DNA from: a virus
DNA: 64,000 nt
Strand: one strand, 5' to 3'
IMG/VR virus record: IMGVR_UViG_3300031576_000021
Coordinates: 1 to 64,000 of that record
This document shows positions 8,801-19,200 of this stretch, one piece after another. The number at the start of each line of letters is the position of its first letter. Position 1 is the stretch's first letter. The notes below the pieces were generated by a model, which searched no databases, was not told the DNA's origin, and saw only the letters and a program-made list of their open reading frames with translations. A program made the position numbers and the translations under genes.

Positions 8801-11800
8801 GCTGTTCGCCAGCGTGGCGGAAGTGTTCAAGCCGTTGACCGATGGCCTGAAGATGATCGGAACGAGCATCACCAACTCGCTCGGGAGCGGCGTGAAGACG
8901 CTCATTTCGACGGTGCGAGAAGTAGTGGGTGTCCTGGGCGGGCTGGCGAGCGTCGTTGGGGGCATCGTCGCTGCGGTGCAAGGGCAGGGAGCCCTGAACA
9001 AGGGGATCGGCGCGTTGGGCGCGCTGAGTGGCCTTCAGACGGTCGGCAGCTTTTTCTTCGGGGCGACCGACATCGGGATCGCCATCGCGGGCGCGTTGGC
9101 GCAGACGGGCAACCCCTTCCTCATCTCGCTGGCCAATGCGGTCGGGGCGGGGATTCAGGGACCGGGCGTGCTCGACGCGATCCGGGTCGCCGTGCAGACC
9201 GGCGCGGAAGTCGGCACGGCGGCCGGAGCGGAAGCGGGTGCCGAGGCCGCCGCCGCCGCCGCGCCAGCCGGCGCGAGTATTGTGAGCCTCATCGCGAACG
9301 TTGTTGCAGTCGCCGGCTTGGTCTACTCCGTTGCGACGGCCGCGCATCAGCTCGCGAAGAGCCACGCGGCGCTGACAGAACAAACGCGTGGGGATAGCTC
9401 CGCCGATGTGTTGACGGGGATTCAGGCGGCTATTCTCGCCGGCTTCATCGCGGGCGGGGCGCTGATCGGCTCCATCGTCCCCATCGTCGGCACCGTGGTC
9501 GGCGCGGCCATTGGCGCGGCAGTCGCCACGGCGGTGAACGCGGCACTCACGAAGGGGGTGAGTAAAGGCATCAGCGAGGCCACCAAGGGTGGAGTGCGCC
9601 ACGGACTGGTTCAGGCGGAAGTGGAGGATGCCATTATCGAAAACGTGCAAGGGAATCTCCTCCTGAACATTCTCAGTGGCGGCATGAACATCAAGATCGC
9701 GGAGGTGTTGGGGCCGCTGGTGACTCCAGACATCGAGCGTCTGCTCGATAAGTTCTTCGTCGAGTTCGTGCAGAAAACTACCGGGCAGCGGCTGAATCGG
9801 AACCAAAACGATTTCTTTGGGCAGGGCGTTGGCCCCGCGGGGCGCCCGTTCCTGGATCAGTTCCGTCGTCCTCCTAAGAATGTCGCACAGGTCAATGGGA
9901 CGCCGTTTGGCGGTGCCGCCGGGGAATCGTTTCAGGATGCCCGGGACATAGCGGCACTGATCGCGGGCATCGTCGGTGCGGGCTCCCGCAACGAGGAGCG
10001 CGTGCGGCGCTTCTTCCACATCTTCGCGAATGGGATGGCGACGGCGCGGAAGTCGGCCGAAGAGGTACGCAAGATCATCGACAAGATCGTCGTCAAGGGG
10101 GTCGGGAGTTTGGCTGGGGGACTCCGACTCGTCAATGTGCTGTTCGCCGTCACGGCAAAGCAACTCGCATCGGCGCAGGAGCGTGGGGGGGCGCATGCCG
10201 AGCGGGCGGCACGGCATATTGCGCAGGCCAAGAGGATCGGGGCGTTGGTGACGCGCGCCTTCCAGCCGTTCGTCCCCACGGTCGATCTCCAAGAGATTGT
10301 CGATCGCAACACGAAGGCTGGTGGGGGAATAAACGTCGAGGACGTGCGACGCGATCTGCGGATCGAAGTGCTCCAAGACGCCATCGCAGGCGATCTGGAG
10401 ATTACGAAGAAGCTCGGGCGGAAGCTCGGGGACGTCTTCTTGCTGACGATCAAGAAGATCAGCCGGGACCTCCCCGCCGCCATCGATCTCCTCGGGCTCG
10501 CCTTGGCGATTGCCACGCGCGACCTCAAGCACTCGGGCCGGGTACTCCGTGAGTCCCTGCGGGTGCAGCAGGCGTTGTTCCAGCGTGGGTTGCCGCAACT
10601 ATCCACGGAGCAGGCGGCCGACATCGGGGAGGCCGTGAAAGAGGAGCGACCTGGTCGGGCGCGACGGCGGCTGCGGGATGAGCTGACCCTGGCGGCCATC
10701 GCGGATCAGCTAATCGAGGTGTTCATCCAGTCGGTGACCGACGGCACCGTGGCGCATCTGGAGGCAGCGCAACGCGCCATCGAAGTATCGACGCACGGGT
10801 TTGAGGTCATCGCGTCGGATCTGCCCAAGGGCAAGAAGAAGCGCGAGGAGGCGTTGCAGCAGGCTGAAGAGGCGGCGCTGAAATCGATTGATGCGGTCCA
10901 GGCGTGGGGCGATGCGGTCCTCGCACTCATTCAGCAAGTCGCCGATGGCATCGTGGCGATCGAAGATTACGGGATCGCGCTCGATCAGGAGCTAGCGTCG
11001 CTGCGGGACGTCGAGATCGGGCTGGGCGGGTTCGACGCGGCGTTAGCGAGTGCAACGGAGCGGCTGGCGCTGGCCGTCTCTGCCACGGGGAAACTCGCGG
11101 CGACGGAACGGTTGATGACGCTGGAGCGGGAGAAGGCCGCGGCCCAGATCGAGAACCTGCAAGCCGAGTTGTCTGGCGTGAGTGCCCTCGCCGGGCTCCG
11201 CGATACGGTTCGGGCGCAGATTGCCGACCTGGAGGATCTGTCGTCCGCGGGGGGCTCGTCGCTGGATCTGTTGGCGGAACAGATTGCCGACGCGCGGGGG
11301 CGTTTCTTCGGGGCCGGCACGGACGAGGAGCGGGCCACCGCCGCGCAAGACCTGCAAGGGCTGCTCGCAGAGCAGGTGACGCTTGCGGGCGACACCTTCG
11401 GGCTCGCCTCGTCGGAGTTCGCGGCGATCCGCCAGGCGGCCCTCGATGATCTGCACTCGATCGAGCTGGCGGCCATCGATGCAGAGACGCGCGAGGAAGA
11501 GATTGCCGCCGACATCAAGGCGATTCGGGTAGCACTCGCCGACCGCCTGGAGGCGCTCGGCACGGCTGCGTTGGCGCTTCTCGGAACACAGCTCCAGGAG
11601 CAACGCGACATCCTCTCGACGATCTTTCCCGACCCGGAGGAATTGGACCGGATCTTGTCCGACCCGGCCATTGCCACGCTCGCTGTGCTCGGGAAGCAGA
11701 CGGAGTATCTCGAAGTCATCGCGACGTGGGCGCAGGAGGCCCTCGATGCGCTCGGCAAGAAGGAGCCCAATGGCGACGATGGCAGCGTGGATGTCGGCGG

Positions 11801-12089
11801 GCCGGATGTTGGGGTCTCCGCGGCGACCGGCGGGTACGTCATTCGTGCAGGAAACATCCGCGTGCATCCGCACGAAGTCATCGTGCCGCTCTCGGACAGT
11901 CGGGCGCAGCAAGCGTTGGCGCCGCGCGGGCCAGCGACGGTCATCCACATCAACGTGAATCCGCCGCCCCCGCCCGCTGGCATGACGCAAGCGGAGATGC
12001 TGCTCTACGGCCGCTTGCAAGGGCGGGGCATCGCCGCCGAGCTGGAGGCGTACGAGCAGAGCAAGTCCCGGCGGCGGCGGGCGGTCTAG
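5892..12089 (+). CDS. Tail tape measure protein
   Basis: 2065 residues, starting immediately after the chaperone stop. Sets tail length and enters the host envelope during DNA injection. Residues about 220-400 carry the TP901-type core (SLADLSAITGATGDDLEVLR, TQSATDVARAFTLIASKKPE, LTQALVKSGTEASGAGLSFE). Hydrophobic glycine-rich stretches lie near 85-205, 885-1140 and 1165-1230. Coiled-coil helices fill 535-790 and 1590-1890. The C-terminal region has YVIRAGNIRVHPHEVIVPLS, a motif that ends many tape measures. At about 0.15 nm per residue this length predicts a tail near 300 nm, a family rule of thumb rather than a measurement. Confidence 0.95.
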   Translation: MDETIQVILELKARGLDEIRRVRATIGEVFRSLPATADAAVRRAAQAIRQFGAVGVASMAALATQARATGTHLATLLGGTGALGVGLGALAGHARNATTVVTSFAGRMVAAGGSMLAFVAKSTIFSVIFARIVGVLGGARAAVAGWGTAVGATAAPTAAAAASVGTFARGLSVVSPLLGVFAARAGVAFGLLKPLALGLGIMVGAVGLLIPAYIGAVRASIAFNQSLADLSAITGATGDDLEVLRHEAIRLSETTTQSATDVARAFTLIASKKPELLESSAALADVTAKAITLAEAAGLDVPAAATALTSALNQFQAPASEAGRFINVMAAGAKFAAAEIPELTQALVKSGTEASGAGLSFEELNATIQALAGFGTPISKIGTSLRNLFLIVAKEGHGATLSSQGLAAALEEMGIGVNSGALAAKRFGTENATVAVQVVRAKGAIKTLLTQLTGTNVAYEQAAIRTDTLAGDITRLGNAWDALKLKIGSTNEGLVRTAIQGFEKLVKLAGDLGIALGLIGEAPIEAAKTTLLRLGDELRQLRREAADVASGAAAGAFTDFAREIEAKEQVLREASERLRQLIRPGPPGITPPQPPVVEELAGEGEESKIKALAEAVEDLTRRQEAAQAVIAGYGQGLSEAAINALKLDAEVVKLTADLTAKAQAAGASTVGLEAMARATLVAEDAEKRLADARKFQRDTIGETTREIALLNSGLDENALAIIRAGDAAAKGAPTPELATQARAYAEELERLRQQQQATAESSLDLGETLRESVGQVFDSLVSGTRKIGDTLQGLGLALGKRVFDTFIKSKLKDFDAKINVNITRDVPKMFERGGTAIVAANAKTMGTVAQDATTAFDTVGTASTDATQVIADSATQVQGSWGGFFGFLLQLAQSVIGQVVGLFQGLASVIGQLLGSFSGGGILGAVGSVFGAIGSLFGGSSAAGLSSSSSTGVGSIIGGFVSAAKVFGGELFASVAEVFKPLTDGLKMIGTSITNSLGSGVKTLISTVREVVGVLGGLASVVGGIVAAVQGQGALNKGIGALGALSGLQTVGSFFFGATDIGIAIAGALAQTGNPFLISLANAVGAGIQGPGVLDAIRVAVQTGAEVGTAAGAEAGAEAAAAAAPAGASIVSLIANVVAVAGLVYSVATAAHQLAKSHAALTEQTRGDSSADVLTGIQAAILAGFIAGGALIGSIVPIVGTVVGAAIGAAVATAVNAALTKGVSKGISEATKGGVRHGLVQAEVEDAIIENVQGNLLLNILSGGMNIKIAEVLGPLVTPDIERLLDKFFVEFVQKTTGQRLNRNQNDFFGQGVGPAGRPFLDQFRRPPKNVAQVNGTPFGGAAGESFQDARDIAALIAGIVGAGSRNEERVRRFFHIFANGMATARKSAEEVRKIIDKIVVKGVGSLAGGLRLVNVLFAVTAKQLASAQERGGAHAERAARHIAQAKRIGALVTRAFQPFVPTVDLQEIVDRNTKAGGGINVEDVRRDLRIEVLQDAIAGDLEITKKLGRKLGDVFLLTIKKISRDLPAAIDLLGLALAIATRDLKHSGRVLRESLRVQQALFQRGLPQLSTEQAADIGEAVKEERPGRARRRLRDELTLAAIADQLIEVFIQSVTDGTVAHLEAAQRAIEVSTHGFEVIASDLPKGKKKREEALQQAEEAALKSIDAVQAWGDAVLALIQQVADGIVAIEDYGIALDQELASLRDVEIGLGGFDAALASATERLALAVSATGKLAATERLMTLEREKAAAQIENLQAELSGVSALAGLRDTVRAQIADLEDLSSAGGSSLDLLAEQIADARGRFFGAGTDEERATAAQDLQGLLAEQVTLAGDTFGLASSEFAAIRQAALDDLHSIELAAIDAETREEEIAADIKAIRVALADRLEALGTAALALLGTQLQEQRDILSTIFPDPEELDRILSDPAIATLAVLGKQTEYLEVIATWAQEALDALGKKEPNGDDGSVDVGGPDVGVSAATGGYVIRAGNIRVHPHEVIVPLSDSRAQQALAPRGPATVIHINVNPPPPPAGMTQAEMLLYGRLQGRGIAAELEAYEQSKSRRRRAV

Positions 12090-15000
12090 ATGGCGCTTCC
12101 CGTGACACCGAATCTTGTCGTGCCGAACCCCTGGGTGGTCTGCTTTTTCGATCTCTACTTGCCCGGTGGCGTTCTTCGCGTCTCGTCAGGAGACGAGTAC
12201 GCCCCGGCGGCACTCGGCGGCTATCTCTACCACGCGCGGTTGCTGGAGGTGCCTGCACTCCCCACGCGACTCCCGCGGGATCTCGAAGCCCTCGATGAGC
12301 CGGTCACGATCAGTTTGCAGCTCGGCAACATCGATGGGGTGCTGGACCCGTTTTTCAGCAGCGACATTCGCGGGGCGCTTGCCGTGGGCCACTTGTGGGA
12401 AAAGACGACGGGCCTCGTGAAGCAGAATTACGTGACGGGGGCGATCGTCGGCGGCGCGCAGTCAGACGATTACTCCGCCATCACGCTCGCCGTGACGACG
12501 GACCCCATCGAAGTCGATACGATGACCTTTCCGCGGTGGATCGTCACCACGCCAAACTTCCCCCAGGCTCCGGCGGCTCCGCCGCCTTCCGGCGGGCTCG
12601 GGTCGGTGATCCCCTATCCCCTGGGCCTCGCGCTCCGCGTGCCATGCGTGTATGTGCGCGCGCCGCAGGAAGGCGATCCCGAGGGTGGCTGGGACTATCT
12701 CGTCGGCATCGACAACGTCGGTGTATCACGCCTCTATTCTGGCACCGCGACCATGCCGTTGCTGCGAGGCCGCGACTTCCGGCTCCTGACAACGCGCTAT
12801 CCCATCGCGGGGCTAGCCGGCCGCTACTATACGGCCATCCGGCTCCTCAACGGGCCGGCGCGGGATGGCGCGCGGCTCCTGCCGCTCACGGCCGACGTCG
12901 AAGCCTGTTACCCGCCGGTCAGTCTCACGGCCGATCTCGCGCAGTGGAAATTTCACGGGAGCTTCGCCGATGACATCGGCACGTACGATTTCGCGGTCGG
13001 GCGCACCGCGTTCGGCCCGTCCGATCTCACGACGGGCGATTTCGTCGCCGGGGTCACCGGGTTGCATGTCGGTGCCGTGCGGTTCTCCGGGCAGGCGACT
13101 CCGTATCTGGAGTCGCCGCCGATGGCGATCACGCAGAATTTCTCGCTCTCGTTCTGGATCATGCCGCCCGCATCGGGACAGGCAACGACAGAGTGGGGGA
13201 TCGTGCATGGCCCTGGCGCGGCGCACGGTACCGGGCTCGACGCGGGGGGCTGGGCGATCTCGGTCGATGGGGCAGTCGACCAGCTCATCGTCTGGGCGCG
13301 GCATGTCGGCGACGTCACCTTGATGCCCAAGCTGCTGGTCAACGCGATTTGGGTGCAGGGGTCTGGCGCGTGGTCGTTCTGGCATCTCGAACGCTCGGGG
13401 TCGACGTGGACACTGTATCGGGACGGTAGCAGTACGCCGATCGCCACCGCGACGGACGCGCGCCAGATTCACTATCCCAGTGGAACAAATCCGATGATCG
13501 CCGGGGCCTTCACCCGGACCACCGGCGCTGTCGGCTACTTCCGGGGCACCCTCGGGCCGATCCATTACGCCACGACCCCCAGAACACAGGACTGGGCGCT
13601 GGACTGGTACTGGCGCATGCGTCGGAACCCCGCGCGCTTCGCCCGGGTGGTGCTGACCGATATGGGCCGCGTAATCGACAACACGTCCTTCGCGGCTCTG
13701 GAGACTGCCTTCAATGCCTTGGGGCTGAAAGCCGATCTCTGCCTGACGACCTTGGTTCCTGCCCGGGCCGTCCTCGGCCACTTCGGGGTCTTTCGACGGA
13801 TGCGCTTTTGGCGCGGAGTGACTCTTGCCACGCATGTTGCCGCGATGACGACGGCCCCGACGGCGGCCATCGCGACCTTCGGCGTCGGAGACGCCATCTA
13901 CGCTAATGCGGCCTTACTGGAACGCTCCCGGCGGTCGCTGGCGGAAGCGATCTTGACGTTGACCGTCCAGTATCGACCACAACGGAACGAAGCGGGGGCG
14001 TTCCAGGCATTTATCGGCGGCCCGCTCCCGCCACGGGCGGTGCTCGATCGCGGCCGCCAGCTCGTCACGCGCGAGCTGTCGTTTGTGTACGATGCGTACA
14101 CGGCGGATGACGTGGCGGACTTCGAGGCCAAGATGGCACGGTTGGATGACGAGATCGTGCGCCTCCGGACGGACTTCGCCGGCTGGCCTGTCGAGCCTGG
14201 TGCCGTCGTGCGGGCGATACTCCCGGCGCTGTCGCAGACGGGGGTACAGTTGTCGGCGGCGATCGGGTTTAAGCCATCGGCCCCGGGAATGATCGGGTTC
14301 AAGCCCTCGGCGCCTGGACAAGTCGGCTTCGGCCCGCCGAGTAGCGTGCAGACGCTCGGGACAGCCGGGAGCGAGTACCTCGCGGTCGGACGGGAGCAGC
14401 GTGGGGTGGAGTCCGTACTCGATCTGATCCCCTATGGGCCGGCGCTCTTCATTCGCCAGCCGGGGGTGCTCCCCGTAGAGCCATTGCAGGACACGAGCGC
14501 GGCGCTCGATCTCGGCACTACGCAAACGCTCGCGACTGTCGACGTCGATCCGACGCTGCGGCGGCTGGTCTTTGAATTCCAGCTGCAAGTGTTGACCACG
14601 CTGACGCTCGGGACGCAGTTGTCGGCGATCGGGAGTTTCACCGTGGTTGGCGCGGCCACGGCACTGGACGCGCTCAACCCGACACTGCCCGATCAGCTGA
14701 CGTCGTATCTCGAAACGGCGCAACCCATCGCGACGAGCCCGTTGTTCGCCGGACGCTTCGCCGTCCCGTGGATGCCCGTTGGTATCATCCGCACCGTGAC
14801 TCTCGTTGCGCAGGCGACGCAGACCGGCAGCGGGGGCGACGTCGTGTTGTCCATTGGCCTGCCCGGGATCGTCTCCGGCCAGCAGACCTTCGTCCTGTCC
14901 GCGACGGCGGGCCAGATCAATACGCTGTTGATCGGGCCGCTCATGCGCCCTGATCCGAATAATACTTCCCGCGGCTGGGCGGCGGTGGACCTGGCACAGC

Positions 15001-15362
15001 TGACCGGCACGGTGCTCTGGTACTCGACCGGGGCACCGGCGGTCCGCGTCATGGCGCTCTATGCCACCGTGGTCCAAGATGTGACAGACCCCGGAGATTT
15101 TCGCTTTCTCCGCATCTGGCGTCTTGGCCCGAGTGATACGGCACCTGCCGCGCCGATCGAGACGCAGGAGGCCCTCATCGAAACGATCTCGTTGACGGGT
15201 ATCGAGGACATCGCGCCTGGGCCGGGCCGGTATTGGTATTGGGTCGGCGTCTACGACAGCCTCGGGCGGCTCGTGACGCCCACCCGTGGGATCTACGCTT
15301 CGGGCGGGGCGGCGTTCGCCAACGGGCTGATCGGTCCCGTATCATCGCCGACGTGGACGTGA
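12090..15362 (+). CDS. Large tail-tip protein with LamG-like domain
   Basis: 1090 residues, starting on the base after the tape-measure stop. Without a signal peptide, so likely a virion protein. Residues about 285-500 form a concanavalin/LamG-type module (NFSLSFWIMPPASGQA, GGWAISVDGAVDQLIVW, WTLYRDGSSTPI), which binds glycans in other proteins. Residues 725-754 are three 10-residue repeats related to IGFKPSAPG. The last third is beta-rich and ends in fibronectin-like strands. Position after the tape measure suggests a distal-tail or receptor-binding protein. Confidence 0.7.
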   Translation: MALPVTPNLVVPNPWVVCFFDLYLPGGVLRVSSGDEYAPAALGGYLYHARLLEVPALPTRLPRDLEALDEPVTISLQLGNIDGVLDPFFSSDIRGALAVGHLWEKTTGLVKQNYVTGAIVGGAQSDDYSAITLAVTTDPIEVDTMTFPRWIVTTPNFPQAPAAPPPSGGLGSVIPYPLGLALRVPCVYVRAPQEGDPEGGWDYLVGIDNVGVSRLYSGTATMPLLRGRDFRLLTTRYPIAGLAGRYYTAIRLLNGPARDGARLLPLTADVEACYPPVSLTADLAQWKFHGSFADDIGTYDFAVGRTAFGPSDLTTGDFVAGVTGLHVGAVRFSGQATPYLESPPMAITQNFSLSFWIMPPASGQATTEWGIVHGPGAAHGTGLDAGGWAISVDGAVDQLIVWARHVGDVTLMPKLLVNAIWVQGSGAWSFWHLERSGSTWTLYRDGSSTPIATATDARQIHYPSGTNPMIAGAFTRTTGAVGYFRGTLGPIHYATTPRTQDWALDWYWRMRRNPARFARVVLTDMGRVIDNTSFAALETAFNALGLKADLCLTTLVPARAVLGHFGVFRRMRFWRGVTLATHVAAMTTAPTAAIATFGVGDAIYANAALLERSRRSLAEAILTLTVQYRPQRNEAGAFQAFIGGPLPPRAVLDRGRQLVTRELSFVYDAYTADDVADFEAKMARLDDEIVRLRTDFAGWPVEPGAVVRAILPALSQTGVQLSAAIGFKPSAPGMIGFKPSAPGQVGFGPPSSVQTLGTAGSEYLAVGREQRGVESVLDLIPYGPALFIRQPGVLPVEPLQDTSAALDLGTTQTLATVDVDPTLRRLVFEFQLQVLTTLTLGTQLSAIGSFTVVGAATALDALNPTLPDQLTSYLETAQPIATSPLFAGRFAVPWMPVGIIRTVTLVAQATQTGSGGDVVLSIGLPGIVSGQQTFVLSATAGQINTLLIGPLMRPDPNNTSRGWAAVDLAQLTGTVLWYSTGAPAVRVMALYATVVQDVTDPGDFRFLRIWRLGPSDTAPAAPIETQEALIETISLTGIEDIAPGPGRYWYWVGVYDSLGRLVTPTRGIYASGGAAFANGLIGPVSSPTWT
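14262..14351 (+). repeat. Three 30-bp repeats inside the tail-tip gene
   Basis: Three in-frame 30-bp units encode IGFKPSAPGM, IGFKPSAPGQ and VGFGPPSSVQ. The first two are near identical at DNA level; the third has diverged. They probably form a flexible Pro/Gly hinge between the helical and beta-rich parts of the protein. Confidence 0.8.
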
Positions 15363-15376
15363 GGAGGGGTAGGGGA

Positions 15377-16261
15377 ATGACACACCGATGGCTAGGCGCG
15401 CTGGCACTGCTCGTCGCAACGGCCGCGCAGGCGCAGTTTCCCGGCGGCATCTACGATTTCGTGCTGCAACGGCGCTGCATTACAGGCACGCTGAATCCCT
15501 GGGGCACGTGCACAATCGACGCGAACTGCGGGACCGGCGGGGTGTGTCTCGAAGCCTATGTCCCGTCCGACTTCGACTCGCTCGCGATCGAGGTGGAACA
15601 GGTAGAGATTTTCCTCGGCGTCAACGGCGGCAACATCATCCTCCGCTCGGCGCACAATACGGCCGCGGAAGTCCGGGCGCTCATGGACGCGGGGCAGTTC
15701 TCCGGCACGGGGCCGCTGCTCTTCGGGACGGGCCCGACCATCGATCGCCTGATTCCCGTTGCGTATACCATGGCGCAGCTCCCGGCGGCGGGGACGTCGA
15801 CCGGGTCCGTCTACTACGTGACCAATTCCGGCGGGGCGTGTACGGGGGCGACGGGGACCATGCGCGTCATCTGTGTCGACATCGGGACGGGCTACGCGAT
15901 CGTGGGTGGCACCGCGGGCGCGGCGTCCGACGAGCCGTATTGCCAGTCGATTGACCCGCTGCGCGCCACGACCGATCACAAAATGCTCGCGGCGTGGCCG
16001 ATCCTGCGCTCCGTCCGCAACTTCGGCTGCCGCTGTCGGGGGGTCTGCACGACCCCGGCGCAGATCGCACTGGAGGACTCCGCCCTGGCGCCGATCGGGG
16101 CGGCGTCGACCTGCGCGGCGAATGCCAACATGGTTTTTCTTGACGTGTCCACCGATGTCGATGGCGACCTCTCGATTGGCGAGCCCGTCATGTTCTTCGT
16201 CAATAACAATCCCGTGCCAGACGGAGCCGACGAGTACCTGATATGCGTCACCTTCGAGTAG
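15377..16261 (+). CDS. Exported Cys-rich protein, unknown
   Basis: 294 residues from ATG 15377 after a GAGGAGGGG site. Residues 1-20 (MTHRWLGALALLVATAAQAQ) are a textbook Sec signal peptide with cleavage after AQA. The mature part has more than ten Cys; residues 27-55 contain CTIDANCGTGGVC, the C-x4-D-x-C-x2-G-x2-C style motif common in exported proteins of Myxococcota and related phyla. Disulfides would form only outside the cytoplasm, so a secreted or surface role fits better than a cytosol-assembled tail protein. Overlaps the next gene by 19 bases. No known family recognised. Confidence 0.7.
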   Translation: MTHRWLGALALLVATAAQAQFPGGIYDFVLQRRCITGTLNPWGTCTIDANCGTGGVCLEAYVPSDFDSLAIEVEQVEIFLGVNGGNIILRSAHNTAAEVRALMDAGQFSGTGPLLFGTGPTIDRLIPVAYTMAQLPAAGTSTGSVYYVTNSGGACTGATGTMRVICVDIGTGYAIVGGTAGAASDEPYCQSIDPLRATTDHKMLAAWPILRSVRNFGCRCRGVCTTPAQIALEDSALAPIGAASTCAANANMVFLDVSTDVDGDLSIGEPVMFFVNNNPVPDGADEYLICVTFE

Positions 16262-19200
16262 TCGCATTCGTCCTGCTGCTCTGTGTCGAAGCGCTCGCGC
16301 ACATCAGCGCGCGTCGGGGGACGGGTCAGCTCTGCGCGGACTGCGCGCCGAATTGGTCGGGCTACTGCGAAAGTATCCACCCGTTCGAGCCACCGGATGC
16401 GATCGACACAAGCGGCTTCCGGGATCGGTCGGGCAACAGCCGGACGTTCTCCGCCTCGACCACGTGCGTGAACTGCCTCATGGATACGACGCTATTCCCG
16501 CACGGGCTGGTGAGCCTGTCGGTGCCAGCGACTGGCTCGCGGCAGGCGACCTGTGCGCATCCGAGCTGCCTGCCGCTGCGCTTTGGGGATGCGCTCGGCG
16601 ATTTCACGATGTTCATGTGGCTGCGCGTGCCGACGCTGCCGTCCCTGGCGCAGACGCTCTGGTCGAATAATCCAAGCGCCACGACGACGGATGGCTACGA
16701 GTTGTTGCTGAATCCTGTTGCCACGTTCACCTGGCGGCAGAACGTCGGCTCCAACCCATCGCCGCAAGACCTGACGTTGACGACGACCCAGACGTTCGCG
16801 ACGGGCCTGTGGCACGGGATCGCTCTGCGCGCCAATGCTGAGACGAACCTCGTGAACTTTTGGTACGACGGCGTGCTCGATGCCGGCTCAGTCCTTGCCT
16901 CGCCGCCGGGATGGGACGGGCTCACGGGGACCACGGGGCCGATCCTCGGCGACAATACCGGCACAACCGTCGCCTACAACGTCGACGAGATGGCCTGGTG
17001 CCTCGACGACTGGAGCGACGATTCGATCCGGCGTGCGTTGGCGTGCGGGCTCGATGGTGGCAGTTGCCGTTGTAGCGGGGCCGCCTATCTCGTCGCGGGG
17101 CAGCATGCGAACAACGGCGGGCCGATCGTTGGGACGCTCCCGCCGTGTAATCAGGAAGCGCCGCTCACGCTCGACGGCCCGCCACGCTACGCGACCGACT
17201 ACACGCCCCACGTCACGACGGCGGGGGGTGGCGGGGCGTGGCGGTTCGAGCACACCGTCGACACGCCGACGGGGATTGGGATCGACGGGATCGTGCGTGA
17301 CCAGACCGGGCGCGGGAACAATCTCGATTGCCAGGAGTGCACGCTCGATCGGGCCGCGCCGCGTACCCAGGGCGTCTCGTTCTATCGCGGCAACACGCTG
17401 GGCTCGGCCGCCTACTGCCGCAACCTGAGCGGGAATATCTGCACGTTCCAGACGGATTTTCGGACGGCGGTGCAGCAGTACACGGCGGCGTGCCGGCTGC
17501 GCTGGGGCGTCGACGAGGCGAATGCCCACCCGCTGATCTGGACGAATGCGGATGTCGCGACGACCGGTGGCCTGCGCTTGCTGTTGCAGAGTACGGCGGG
17601 GGGCGGGGTGTATCGCGTGGAGCATCGGACGGCCGCGGGCGTCGTCGGCTGTAACGGGACGACGAATCCTGGCGGGACGACGGAGCATCACGTCGCCATC
17701 CGGTACGACGGGATCAATCTCGGGCTCGTCGTCGATGGGGTCACGGAATGCTCGGTCGCCTCGGGACCCATGAACGACTACACGACGGGCGTCCTCACGT
17801 TCGATGACGGGAGCGGTGCGGCGCTCAGTCTCGATGACTGCTTTTTCACGCGCAATCAGGCGTGGGACAATGACACGCTGCGCCAGGTCGCCATCTGCAA
17901 TTCGGACGGGCGGTGGTGTGCGTGCTCCGCGTCGCTCCCCAGCTCCTATCTCGCAGCCTTCCGCCACTCGTCCCAGAATGGGCCGATCACGGGGACGCTG
18001 CGTGCGTGCAATGCCGCCGGGCCGGTCCTGCTGACGACGACCTCGACCACGTCGCCCACGACCTCGACGACTTCGACTAGCTCGACGACGAGCACCAGCA
18101 CCTCGACGAGTTCCACGACCACGACGACGCTGGTCACGGGGCTGCTCTGGATCGACGGCGGCTGCCCGACGAGTGGGACGGGCGCGTCGCAGAGTTGCGG
18201 GGCGACGGGGCCGTTCCTGACGCCCGGCGAGGCCGCGGCCGCGGGCGTCGCGGGCAACCGGGCGATTCAGCGCGGCGCACATGCGGCGCATGGGACGTGT
18301 CCCGGCCACAACGGGATCTACGAGGGCGAGATTTACATTGCCCCCGCGCGGCCGGCGGGGATCGCCACCGGCGACGTCTGGGCCTGTACACTCGGCGCTC
18401 CCTGCATCCTCGAAGGCTGCCGGGCGGCAGACTGTGGTGCGAATGAAGTGCCGGTCAATCGTGGCATGTGGCGGTTGACTGGCTGGACCGATCGGACGGG
18501 GGGCGTCTGGTCGCGCACCGACGTCGGGGCGGTTCCCCACGCCGTGAGCGACGGGAATGGGCGCGCGAACGATCCGGGGATTCTCGTGCAGAATGGGCTC
18601 CCGTTGCACTACTCGGGCGACAACATCACGACGCCGATGGATGGCTACTGGTCCTTCCAGAGCCAAACGCTTGAGGTCTACGTCAACCCGGTTGGCACGG
18701 CCGATCCTGCGAGCGCGGTGTATGTTCCCTTCGTCGATTTCGCCCTGTACGTGCGCGCCCCGTCGGCCTATCTGACGGTGCGGCACATGCTCTTCGAGGG
18801 CGCTCGGGGGAATACGGTCGACGTCGGCGCGGCAGGGGCTTCGGTGCTCGGCTATCAGCAGACGAACACCGAAATTCGCTTGAGCCGCCGTAACTGCTTC
18901 CACGCACACTCAGCGACGGCGCTTCGATTCAACGACAACGTGTGCGAGTGGATTGCCCGGGGCGGGAGCTGGTATCTCAACAGCGGGGATGGCGGCTTCG
19001 GCTTCCGCGCGTTTATCCTGAATGGCGGCGAGGCCCGCCGCAATACGGTGCGGCACATCGGGACGGAGGGGACTGTCCGGCTCTCCTCTGGGAATCGGTG
19101 CATCTGCCGGACGGCGGCCGACTGCGGCCTCGGGGACGTCTGCACGAGTGGTTCCTGCGTCGATCAATCGACCCCTGACAGTGTCTGCCCGGCCGGGGGC

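Noticed and set aside
8316-10598. 760-codon frame on the minus strand inside the tape measure
   Set aside because: Third-position GC shadow: Arg/His/Pro-rich, no domain, fully inside a well-supported gene.
16888-18909. 673-codon minus-strand frame opposite the LamG/beta-helix gene
   Set aside because: Composition is that of a GC shadow; the + strand gene has signal peptide and clear domains.
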